A DNA stretch of 6,999 nt from Clostridia bacterium. GTDB taxonomy: Bacteria; Bacillota; Clostridia; DUPQ01. Within the stretch, counting starts at the first letter, position 1, and the number at the start of each line of letters is the position of its first letter. Under the pieces are notes generated by a model that was given only the letters and a program-made list of their open reading frames with translations, was not told the DNA's origin and searched no databases. Shown piece after piece: positions 1 through 6,577 of the stretch. The translations under genes and the position numbers were made by a program. The stretch covers positions 1-6,999 of the forward strand of contig JAQVAJ010000078.1 of assembly GCA_028690885.1 (NCBI GenBank), given 5' to 3'.

Positions 1-1
1 C

Positions 2-142
2 CCATTTGTTAAGTTTAAAGACAAACAATTTTCAATGCTTGATATTAAAGAAATCATTAAGGAATTGGCTTCTATATTGAATCTTGACCAAAAAGAAATG
101 ACAACACTTCTTTGGGATAACTTTAAAACACTTATAAAATGA
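2..142 (+). CDS. C-terminal end of an unidentified protein (truncated by window edge)
   Basis: An open frame enters from the left edge and ends at TGA 140-142, giving 46 residues that finish in WDNFKTLIK. No start codon need lie in the window. The composition (charged, alternating hydrophobics, two predicted helices around DIKEIIKELASIL and QKEMTTLLWDNF) looks like genuine protein rather than a chance frame, and the non-coding repeat begins shortly after its stop. I do not recognise the family and give no function. It runs in the same direction as the hsd genes but is separated from them by over 500 bases, so it is probably a separate transcription unit. Its true length cannot be judged. Confidence 0.5.
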   Translation, partial: PFVKFKDKQFSMLDIKEIIKELASILNLDQKEMTTLLWDNFKTLIK

Positions 143-157
143 ATTGTCAACCCACAC

Positions 158-187
158 AGCCAAGCACATTTGCAAATCGCACAAGCC
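158..187 (+). repeat. Short intergenic repeat, copy 1 (before the hsd operon)
   Basis: The core CACATTTGCAAATCGCACAA (165-184) matches the copy after hsdM (6519-6538) at 19 of 20 positions. An AGCCA lead-in and a C..G follow-on are also partly shared. The core contains the perfect palindrome ATTTGCAAAT (168-177). It begins 16 bases after the stop of the upstream gene, much as the other copy begins 13 bases after the hsdM stop. Confidence 0.65.
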
Positions 188-308
188 GTCCTGCATTTCA
201 AAGATTGCAAAAGAGCTTGTCTGTCTGGCACCACTTTTTTGGCCGACCCTAAAAACTAATTTTTTCGGAAAAAGCAGAGCTTCTAATGAGCGGATTTTGA
301 ATTGTAAT

Positions 309-423
309 AAGTTGACAACTAATTGATAATGAATAAAGCCCAGCATACAACATCGTATATAAAACATTTGGTAATCAGTGCGTTATCAAGAATTTTAGCC
401 CGCATCATAATTAGTTGTAACTT
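309..423. repeat. Long inverted repeat A (arms 309-324 and 409-423)
   Basis: The left arm AAGTTGACAACTAATT pairs with the right arm AATTAGTTGTAACTT over 15 base pairs, with one bulged G at 314. The spacer is 84 bases and contains the left arm of inverted repeat B, so the two repeats interlock rather than nest. Function is unknown. Confidence 0.6.
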
Positions 424-463
424 GACAGGAAAGTGCTTCGAAATGCCAAACGTTTCATATACG
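354..463. repeat. Long inverted repeat B (arms 354-371 and 446-463)
   Basis: The left arm CGTATATAAAACATTTGG pairs with the right arm CCAAACGTTTCATATACG at 16 of 18 positions, across a 74-base spacer. Both mismatches are A-C as read on the plus strand. On a minus-strand RNA they would be G-U wobble pairs, giving an unbroken 18-pair stem. If the structure acts as RNA, the minus strand is therefore the better candidate. A DNA-level role, as a recombination or protein-binding site, is equally possible. Confidence 0.6.
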
Positions 464-516
464 TAACCGTTAGCGTTCATTGTAAAGAGACAAAACAACC
501 GTCAGAATAATTATGG

Positions 517-524
517 TATTTTTG
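517..524 (+). promoter_or_regulatory. Candidate Bacteroidetes-type -7 promoter box for the hsd operon
   Basis: TATTTTTG matches the TAnnTTTG consensus of the main sigma factor in Bacteroidetes exactly. No good TTG or TTTG -33 element lies at the usual distance, since bases 483-510 contain none, so this rests on the -7 box alone. Transcription would start near 529-531. That would give a leader of about 130 bases before hsdR, unless translation begins at the upstream ATG at 529. Confidence 0.35.
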
Positions 525-528
525 CTGC

Positions 529-654
529 ATGAAGAAAAAAGAAAATAAGGAAATTGCCACCGCACAAATGGCACATTTGGTTTTTGCCGACACACAGCTC
601 AAAGCTGAAAAAACCAAAAGAGCCATTTTTTGCCTACGCACGACTGAAAGATAA
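529..654 (+). CDS. Possible 41-codon upstream ORF (leader peptide?), doubtful
   Basis: ATG 529-531 opens a frame that ends at TAA 652-654, four bases before the hsdR ATG at 659. It would encode a 41-residue basic peptide starting MKKKENKEIATAQ, with a second Met at codon 14 (568). In its favour are the tight spacing to hsdR and a start almost at the predicted transcription start, which would make it leaderless. Against it are the lack of a recognisable family, the AT-rich hairpin inside it and the repeat-like words (GCACATTTGG at 571-580) shared with neighbouring non-coding DNA. It may be chance. If real, it would couple translation into hsdR. No function is assigned. Confidence 0.2.
   Translation: MKKKENKEIATAQMAHLVFADTQLKAEKTKRAIFCLRTTER
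576..618 (+). promoter_or_regulatory. AT-rich stem-loop in the hsdR leader
   Basis: TTTGGTTTTT (576-585) pairs perfectly with AAAAACCAAA (609-618). Inside the 23-base loop, AGCT 596-599 can pair with AGCT 603-606. A run of six T's follows at 625-631, slightly too far from the stem for a standard intrinsic terminator. It could weakly affect hsdR expression, or it could simply reflect base composition. Confidence 0.25.
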
Positions 655-658
655 TGAT

Positions 659-3478
659 ATGACAACAGATAAAAATCAAAATCCTGAACAAATAGCCAGA
701 GATAAAATTGACAAAATGTTGATTGATGCAGGTTGGATTGTTCAATCAAAAAATGAAGTTGACTTAGGAGCTGGCAGAGGTGTTGCTTTGAGAGAATACC
801 AAGCGGAAACAAAATTTGCTGATTACGTGCTGTTTGTTGACAAAAACCCTGTTGGAATAATTGAAGCAAAAAAAGAAGATGAAGGTCATAAACTAACCGT
901 AGCCGAAGACCAAGCCTCTGAATATGCCAAAGCAAAACTTAAATATTTGGACAACGACCCATTGCCTTTTGTGTTTGAAAGTACCGGAACAATAACCCGT
1001 TTTAGAGATACACGAGACCCAAAACCAAGAGGAAGAAATATTTTTTGGTTTTACCGTCCCGAAACATTGGCGGAATGGCTACAAAAAGAAAAAAGTTTAA
1101 GAGGAAGATTATTAGATATTCCTCAATTAAATGAAACAGGGCTTCGCCCTGCTCAAATTAAGGCGATTAATAACCTTGAACAATCTTTTAAAAAGAACAA
1201 GCCCAAAGCATTGATACAAATGGCAACTGGCGCAGGTAAAACGTTTACTGCCTGTACATTTGTGTATCGTTTATTGGAACACGCCAAAGCAAAACGTATC
1301 TTATTTTTGGTTGATACTAAAAATTTAGGCGAACAGGCAGAACAGGAATTTATGGCTTTTCAGCCCAACGACAGTAACCGAAAATTCACCGAATTTTATA
1401 ATGTTCAGCGTTTAACATCAAGCTACATTGCAAGTGACAGTCAGGTTTGTATTTCTACCATTCAACGGATGTATGCCATTTTGAAAGGCGAAGAATTGGA
1501 CGAAGGCGCAGAAGATACCAACCCCAATGAATCGACTTGGATGGAACAACAGCGAAATAAAAAACAGGCATTGCCTGTGGAATATTCTGCCAAAGTTCCC
1601 ATTGAACAATTCGATTTTATTGTAATTGACGAATGCCACCGCTCTATTTACAATCTTTGGAAACAAGTATTGGATTATTTCGATGCTTTCCTAATTGGTT
1701 TAACTGCCACACCCGATAAACGAACCTTCGGTTTTTTTGAGGAAAATGTGGTAAGCGAATATACCTACGAAGAATCTGTTCTGGATGGCGTAAATGTTCC
1801 TTACGATGTGTACAATATTGAAACAGAAATATCGCAAAAAGGCAGCGTAATAAAAGCAGGCTGGTTTGTTGACAGACGAGATAAACTCACCCGAAAAACC
1901 CGATGGCAACAGGAAGACGAAGACACCGAATATCTGAAAAACGATTTGGATAAAAAGGTCGTGAATCCGAGCCAAATACGGAATATTATCCGCCAATATA
2001 AAAAGGCTTTGGAAACTGAAATTTTCCCGAACCGAAAAGACGAAAACGGAGAATACGAAGTGCCTAAAACATTGGTTTTTGCTAAAACAGACAGCCACGC
2101 AGACGATATAATTAAAATCATGCGTAAAGAATTTGACGAGGGCGATGATTTTTGCAAGAAACTGACTTACAAAATAAAAGAAGACCCAAAATCTGTATTG
2201 AACCGTTTTCGTAATTCCTATCATCCACGCATTGCCGTTACGGTGGATATGATTGCCACGGGAACCGATGTAAAACCTTTGGAAGTATTGTTGTTTATGC
2301 GTGATGTGAAAAGCATAAACTACTTTGAACAAATGAAAGGACGAGGAACACGCACCATTAACAAAGATGCTTTTCAGGCTAATAATACCAATGTAAAAGG
2401 GGCTTGCAAAACCCATTTTATTATTGTGGATGCAGTGGGTGTAACCAAATCGAAGAAAACCGACAGCCGACCACTGGAACGCAAACCAACGGTAGCACTT
2501 AAAGACTTATTGGGAGCGGTTACAATGGGCGTTGCCGAAGAAGATTTGTTTCTCTCGTTGGCAAACCGCTTGATACGTTTGGAAAAAGAAATTACCGACA
2601 AGGAAAAAGACAAATTACTGGAACATTCCAAAGGCAAAAACCTGAAACAGATAAGCAAAGAATTGTTATCGGCTTTTGATAAAGACGAAATAGAGGAAAA
2701 AGCGAAACCCATTATTGAGGCAATTCCAATTCAAGACCGCACACCCGAAAAGGAAGAGCAGGCAAGGAAACAAGCTCAAAAAGAGTTGATTGATACTGCT
2801 GCTTCTACTTTTAACGGAAAGCTGAACGATTACATTGAAAAGGTGCGTATTGAACACGAGCAAATTATCGACAGCCACAATATCGACACCGTAACAAAAT
2901 CGGAATGGGATACTACTTCGGTGGACAAAGCAAAAGAAATTGTAAAAGATTTTAACGAATACCTCGAAGCCAATCAGGACGAAATAAAAGCCCTAACCAT
3001 TTTTTACAAACAGCCTTACAACCGCCGAAACATTACCTTTAAAATGATTAAAGAGGTGTTTGATAAACTAAAATTGGATAAACCCACCCTGGCTCCCGAT
3101 TATGTTTGGGCAGCATACAGCCAATTAGAAGAGGTTAAAAGCAAACAACCCATTGACGAACTTACCGCTTTGGTTTCGTTAATTCGCAGGGCTTGTGGCA
3201 TTGATAGCGAATTAAAAGCTTTTGATGCAACCATTGACGAAAATTTTAAAAACTGGATTTTCAAACAAAACGCTGGTAAACACAACCGATTTACAGCCGA
3301 ACAAATGGACTGGTTGCGAGAACTGAAAAACCACGTTGTAAATTCGTACCACATTGAAATTGAAGACCTCGATTATACACCCTTTGACGAAAAAGGCGGA
3401 CGTGGCAAAATGTACCAACTCTTTGGTTCCGAAATGAACGATATTATTAATGAACTTAACGAGGTATTAGCAGCATAA
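659..3478 (+). CDS. hsdR: Type I restriction enzyme, R subunit (nuclease/translocase), HsdR
   Basis: This 939-residue protein is the ATP-dependent motor and nuclease of a cytoplasmic type I restriction complex with HsdS and HsdM. The N-terminal PD-(D/E)xK nuclease domain (about 1-150) has D55 in FADYVLF and E69-A-K71. The superfamily 2 translocase follows: Walker A ATGAGKT with K194, DECH at 324-327, GLTATP at 347-352, the segment V527-TVDMIATGTDV, and motif VI QMKGRGTR at 558-565. The C-terminal region (about 640-930) resembles the EcoEI R-subunit C-terminal domain, which suggests a type IB-like enzyme. I start at ATG 659 because MTTDKNQNPEQIARDKID fits HsdR N-termini. The longer frame from TTG 554 adds 35 repeat-derived residues. 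No motif is missing. Arginine codons switch from mostly AGA to almost wholly CGN after about codon 160. The stop overlaps the hsdS start by one base. Confidence 0.97.
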   Translation: MTTDKNQNPEQIARDKIDKMLIDAGWIVQSKNEVDLGAGRGVALREYQAETKFADYVLFVDKNPVGIIEAKKEDEGHKLTVAEDQASEYAKAKLKYLDNDPLPFVFESTGTITRFRDTRDPKPRGRNIFWFYRPETLAEWLQKEKSLRGRLLDIPQLNETGLRPAQIKAINNLEQSFKKNKPKALIQMATGAGKTFTACTFVYRLLEHAKAKRILFLVDTKNLGEQAEQEFMAFQPNDSNRKFTEFYNVQRLTSSYIASDSQVCISTIQRMYAILKGEELDEGAEDTNPNESTWMEQQRNKKQALPVEYSAKVPIEQFDFIVIDECHRSIYNLWKQVLDYFDAFLIGLTATPDKRTFGFFEENVVSEYTYEESVLDGVNVPYDVYNIETEISQKGSVIKAGWFVDRRDKLTRKTRWQQEDEDTEYLKNDLDKKVVNPSQIRNIIRQYKKALETEIFPNRKDENGEYEVPKTLVFAKTDSHADDIIKIMRKEFDEGDDFCKKLTYKIKEDPKSVLNRFRNSYHPRIAVTVDMIATGTDVKPLEVLLFMRDVKSINYFEQMKGRGTRTINKDAFQANNTNVKGACKTHFIIVDAVGVTKSKKTDSRPLERKPTVALKDLLGAVTMGVAEEDLFLSLANRLIRLEKEITDKEKDKLLEHSKGKNLKQISKELLSAFDKDEIEEKAKPIIEAIPIQDRTPEKEEQARKQAQKELIDTAASTFNGKLNDYIEKVRIEHEQIIDSHNIDTVTKSEWDTTSVDKAKEIVKDFNEYLEANQDEIKALTIFYKQPYNRRNITFKMIKEVFDKLKLDKPTLAPDYVWAAYSQLEEVKSKQPIDELTALVSLIRRACGIDSELKAFDATIDENFKNWIFKQNAGKHNRFTAEQMDWLRELKNHVVNSYHIEIEDLDYTPFDEKGGRGKMYQLFGSEMNDIINELNEVLAA
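3461..3465 (+). promoter_or_regulatory. Weak possible ribosome binding site for hsdS
   Basis: GAGGT lies 12 bases upstream of the hsdS ATG, inside the hsdR end. The spacing is long, and the TAATG overlap of the hsdR stop with the hsdS start more probably drives coupled translation. hsdM shows no such sequence and has an A-rich upstream stretch instead. Confidence 0.2.
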
Positions 3479-4977
3479 TGAGAGAAGATTGGATAGAAGT
3501 TGAGTTAGGAGAAGCCTTTAACATAACATATGGTAAAGGGCTTTCAACAAAAGATTTATTGAAAGAAGGTTACCCCGTTTATGGTGCAAATGGAGTTATA
3601 GGTTTTTATTCAGATTATAAATATGAAGAACGGCAAGTATTAATCTCTTGCAGAGGTGCAGCAAGTGGAAAAATAAATATTTCACCAGAAAAATGCTTTA
3701 TTACTAACAATTCACTTATCGTAGAATCAAGTAGTGATTTTATTTCTAAAGAATATTTGTATTTCATATTGTCAGGTGCAAACCGTTCAAAAATCGTAAC
3801 AGGTTCAGCCCAACCACAAGTAACAATAAATAATGCTAATCCGCTTATAATCAAACTCGCCCCTCTTCCCACCCAACGCGCCATAGTTTCCAAAATCGAA
3901 GCCCTGTTTTCAGATTTAGACAATGGCATAGCCAATTTTAAAAAAGCACAAGAACAATTAAAAATATACCGCCAAGCCGTTTTGAAAAAAGCCTTTGAGG
4001 GCGAACTCACCAAAGAATGGCGAGAAAAACAAACCAACCTGCCAACAGCCGAAGAACTGCTAAAACAAATAAAAGAAGAACGCCTAAACCATTACAACCA
4101 GCAAATTGAAGACTGGAAAAAAGCGATTAAGGAATGGGAGAAAATTGGGAAGGTTGGGAAGAAGCCAAGCAAACCTGCACAGCCCAAAGAATTGCCGCCT
4201 TTGAAAAAAGAGGAATTGGAAGATTTGCCAATATTACCATTTGCTTGGGCGTGGTGTCGAAATCTTAATGTGTCCACAAAAATAACAGATGGAGAACATA
4301 TTACTCCTAAGAGAGAGAAGTCAGGTTACTATTTATTATCGGCAAGAAATATTCAAAACGGATATATAAGTTATACAAATGTGGATTATGTTGGTGAAGA
4401 TGAGTATTTAAGAATAAGAAAAAGATGTAATCCTGAATTTGGTGATATTTTAATTTCTTGCTCTGGCTCTGTTGGGAGAATTTCACTTGTACCAAAAAAT
4501 TCAAATTTTGTTATGGTTCGTAGTGTCGCATTGGTAAAAACAAATGTCAAAATATATAATCCAAAATTTCTTGAATACCTATTTCTATCACCCATATTAC
4601 AATCTCAAATTGAAGATGGGAAGAAGGCGACCGCTCAAGCAAATTTATTTTTAGAACCAATTGGAAAATTAAATGTCATTCTTTGTTCACTCGTAGAACA
4701 AAACCAAATTGTCCAAGAAATTGAAAGCCGTTTATCGGTGTGCGATAAAGTGGAGCAAAGCATAAACGAAAACATAGAAAAAGCCGAAGCACTTCGCCAA
4801 AGCATTCTTAAAAAAGCATTTGAGGGTAAACTACTGAGCCAAGCTGAAATTGAGCAATGCAAACAAGCAGCCGATTACGAGCCTGCAAGCGAATTGCTCA
4901 AAAAAATAAAAGCCGATAAATTGGCAAAAGAACAAGAACAGAAAAAAGCAACTACTAAAAAGAAAAGCAAGAAATAA
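3478..4977 (+). CDS. hsdS: Type I restriction enzyme, specificity subunit, HsdS
   Basis: This 499-residue subunit sets the bipartite DNA target for both methylation and restriction and bridges two HsdM copies. It has the usual two-half layout: TRD1 (about 1-130), a conserved helical region starting PLPTQRAIVSKIEALF (129-144) and reaching RQAVLKKAFEGEL (165-177), a Lys/Pro-rich linker (about 215-253), TRD2 (about 255-403), and a second helical region ending in RQSILKKAFEGKL (440-452). The two halves repeat at both protein and DNA level. The C-terminus is lysine-rich (KKATTKKKSKK). The length is slightly above the common 400-450 residues. The start ATG overlaps the hsdR stop (TAATG), and hsdM follows after one base. 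TRD2 uses AGA for six of eight arginines, while the conserved helices use CGN for all six, as expected if TRDs are exchanged between strains. The target sequence cannot be deduced by eye. Confidence 0.95.
   Translation: MREDWIEVELGEAFNITYGKGLSTKDLLKEGYPVYGANGVIGFYSDYKYEERQVLISCRGAASGKINISPEKCFITNNSLIVESSSDFISKEYLYFILSGANRSKIVTGSAQPQVTINNANPLIIKLAPLPTQRAIVSKIEALFSDLDNGIANFKKAQEQLKIYRQAVLKKAFEGELTKEWREKQTNLPTAEELLKQIKEERLNHYNQQIEDWKKAIKEWEKIGKVGKKPSKPAQPKELPPLKKEELEDLPILPFAWAWCRNLNVSTKITDGEHITPKREKSGYYLLSARNIQNGYISYTNVDYVGEDEYLRIRKRCNPEFGDILISCSGSVGRISLVPKNSNFVMVRSVALVKTNVKIYNPKFLEYLFLSPILQSQIEDGKKATAQANLFLEPIGKLNVILCSLVEQNQIVQEIESRLSVCDKVEQSINENIEKAEALRQSILKKAFEGKLLSQAEIEQCKQAADYEPASELLKKIKADKLAKEQEQKKATTKKKSKK
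3970..4008 (+). repeat. HsdS internal direct repeat, copy 1
   Basis: This 39-base stretch encodes RQAVLKKAFEGEL and matches 4795-4833 at 30 of 39 positions. It ends the first conserved helix of HsdS. Such repeats flank TRD2 and can act as sites of homologous TRD exchange. Confidence 0.7.
4795..4833 (+). repeat. HsdS internal direct repeat, copy 2
   Basis: This stretch encodes RQSILKKAFEGKL and is the counterpart of 3970-4008 (30 of 39 bases identical). It ends the second conserved helix, just before the lysine-rich tail. Confidence 0.7.
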
Positions 4978-4978
4978 T

Positions 4979-6499
4979 ATGTCAGAAAATGCAATAGTAT
5001 CAAAGGTGTGGAATTTTGCCAATGTTCTTAGAGACGATGGCGTGGGTTATGGTGATTATTTAGAGCAAATCACCTATTTGCTTTTCCTGAAAATGGCAGA
5101 CGAACTTAACAAACCACCTTACAATAAAGGTTTAAAATTCCCGAAACTCAAAAATGCTGAAGGTGTTGAATTGCTCAATGCCGAAACTTGCGACTGGCAA
5201 ACCCTATCGCAAAAACGTGGTTTGGAATTGGAAAATTTTTACAACCAAATGCTACGTAGTTTAGGCAGCGAAAAAGGAACGTTGGGGCAAATATTTGTAA
5301 AAAGCCAAAACAAAATACAAGACCCTTCAAAACTCTTAAAAATCATTGATATGATTGATAAAGAGCAATGGAGTTTAATGGGAACCGATGTAAAAGGAAA
5401 AATTTACGAAGGATTGTTGGAAAAAAATGCCGAAGATACCAAAAGCGGTGCAGGGCAATATTTTACGCCTCGTTCCTTAATCAAAACAATGGTTGCCTGT
5501 GTTCGTCCAAAACCCATGAAAACCATTATCGACCCCGCTTGCGGTACAGGCGGTTTCTTTTTGGCAGCTTATGATTTTATTAAAACTCACGATTTAGACC
5601 AGGAAGAAAAAGAGTTTTTGAAAAACAAAACTTTTTACGGAAACGAAATTGTTGCCAATACCCGCCGTATGGCATTAATGAATATGTTTTTGCACAACAT
5701 TGGCGAAATAGACGGTGAAACACTTATTTCTTCGGCTGATGCGTTGGTTTCGGACAATGGCATACGCTACGATTATGTATTGGCAAATCCGCCTTTTGGT
5801 AAAAAAAGCAGTATGACCATTACCAACGAAGAAGGCAAACAGGAAAAGCAAGATTATATAATCAATCGTCAGGATTTTGTGGCAACCACAGCCAACAAAC
5901 AACTCAACTTTTTACAACACATAAAAACGCTTTTAAAACTCACAGGCGAAGCAGCCGTTGTACTTCCCGACAATGTTTTGTTTGAGGGAGGAGCAGGCGA
6001 AACAGTTCGTAAAGAATTGATGAAAACAACCGAGTTGCATACGATTTTAAGACTTCCGACAGGTATATTTTATGCACAAGGTGTAAAAGCAAATGTTTTG
6101 TTTTTCGACAACAAACCAGCCTCAAAAGACCCTTGGACAAAAGAAGTTTGGATTTACGATTACCGCAGTAATATAAGCCATACGCTCAAGAAAAACCCAA
6201 TGCGATTTGAGCATTTACAGGAATTTGTAAAACTCTACAATCCTGAAAACCGCAACAAGCGAGCAGAAACGTGGAGCGAAACAAATCCCGAAGGCAGATG
6301 GAGAAAATTTACTTATTCAGAAATCATTGAACGAGACAAAACCAACTTAGATATATTCTGGATTAAAGACAAAAGCCTAACCGACTTGGACAACTTGCCC
6401 GACCCTGATGTTTTGGCAAACGAAATAATCGAAAACATAGAAGCTAGCCTAAACAGTTTTAAAGAAATAATGGAAACGATAAACGGAGATGAAAGCTAA
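4979..6499 (+). CDS. hsdM: Type I restriction enzyme, M subunit: N6-adenine DNA methyltransferase, HsdM
   Basis: This 506-residue protein transfers a methyl group from S-adenosylmethionine to adenine N6 in the target chosen by HsdS. It protects host DNA and forms the M2S core to which HsdR binds. The N-terminal helical domain (about 1-130, starting MSENAIVSKVWNFANVLRDD) is typical of HsdM. GQYFTPR (159-165) opens the catalytic domain. The SAM-binding motif I is DPACGTGGFF (185-194), and the catalytic motif IV is NPPF (270-273). The length is normal for the family. The ATG lies one base after the hsdS stop with A-rich sequence upstream and no Shine-Dalgarno, so translation is probably coupled to hsdS. 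Codon use is close to that of the main body of hsdR. Being last in the operon is unusual, because hsdM usually precedes hsdS. Confidence 0.97.
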   Translation: MSENAIVSKVWNFANVLRDDGVGYGDYLEQITYLLFLKMADELNKPPYNKGLKFPKLKNAEGVELLNAETCDWQTLSQKRGLELENFYNQMLRSLGSEKGTLGQIFVKSQNKIQDPSKLLKIIDMIDKEQWSLMGTDVKGKIYEGLLEKNAEDTKSGAGQYFTPRSLIKTMVACVRPKPMKTIIDPACGTGGFFLAAYDFIKTHDLDQEEKEFLKNKTFYGNEIVANTRRMALMNMFLHNIGEIDGETLISSADALVSDNGIRYDYVLANPPFGKKSSMTITNEEGKQEKQDYIINRQDFVATTANKQLNFLQHIKTLLKLTGEAAVVLPDNVLFEGGAGETVRKELMKTTELHTILRLPTGIFYAQGVKANVLFFDNKPASKDPWTKEVWIYDYRSNISHTLKKNPMRFEHLQEFVKLYNPENRNKRAETWSETNPEGRWRKFTYSEIIERDKTNLDIFWIKDKSLTDLDNLPDPDVLANEIIENIEASLNSFKEIMETINGDES

Positions 6500-6577
6500 A
6501 CCCAGCCCGAAAGCCATACACATTTGCAATTCGCACAAACTGACACACAAACCCTCATAATTATAGTTTAGAAAATA
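6500..6577. other. Short intergenic gap after hsdM
   Basis: These 78 bases contain the second short repeat (6512-6541) and an AT-rich stretch. TAGTTTAG (6564-6571) is one mismatch from the TAnnTTTG -7 box but has no -33 partner, so it is a poor promoter candidate. I see no hairpin with a T-run that would serve as an hsd terminator. Confidence 0.4.
6512..6541 (+). repeat. Short intergenic repeat, copy 2 (after the hsd operon)
   Basis: The core CACATTTGCAATTCGCACAA (6519-6538) differs from copy 1 (165-184) at one of 20 positions, which breaks the ATTTGCAAAT palindrome. It is in the same orientation and begins 13 bases after the hsdM stop. The two copies thus bracket the whole hsd operon and its leader. 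Confidence 0.65.

Larger units (their letters stand above)
143..528. other. Intergenic non-coding region with repeat-like structure
   Basis: No convincing gene lies here. The open frames on either strand begin at poor starts and overlap palindromic and repeated sequence. The stretch contains a short repeat shared with the region after hsdM (158-187), two interlocked inverted repeats (309-324 with 409-423, and 354-371 with 446-463) and a candidate promoter box near its right end. Its general style, with ACATTTGCAAATCGCACAA-like words and a long imperfect palindrome ending near CGTAACCGTTAGCG, resembles intergenic repeats that I recall from Bacteroidetes genomes. That resemblance is from memory and not from a search. 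No clear intrinsic terminator for the upstream gene was seen. Confidence 0.55.

Noticed and set aside
144..326. 60-codon plus-strand frame after the left-edge gene
   Set aside because: It starts at TTG, spans the short repeat and one arm of an inverted repeat, has no protein-like pattern and is best read as a chance frame in non-coding repeat DNA.
32..367. 111-codon minus-strand frame
   Set aside because: It is antisense to the left-edge gene and the repeat region, starts inside an arm of inverted repeat B, and is rich in Phe and Cys as expected of a shadow frame.
372..475. Integron attC-like site around CGTTATC and GTAACCGTTAGCG
   Set aside because: GTTA-type words are present, but they do not fit the attC core pair in correct orientation, and no integrase is in the window. 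I keep only the inverted repeats.
554..658. Longer hsdR start at TTG 554
   Set aside because: The added 35 residues come from repeat-like DNA and do not resemble HsdR N-termini. ATG 659 gives a normal start.
1732..1738. Run of seven T's in hsdR (also seven A's near 5421-5427 in hsdM) as phase-variation tracts
   Set aside because: Both runs are too short for convincing slipped-strand switching, and similar runs are common in AT-rich genomes.
1700..2416. 238-codon minus-strand frame opposite hsdR
   Set aside because: It lies wholly antisense to the conserved helicase region, with a Phe-rich, low-quality composition typical of the complement of A-rich coding DNA.
3478..4977. Invertible hsdS shufflon
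   Set aside because: There is no second or partial hsdS, no recombinase gene and no inverted repeat around the TRDs in the window.
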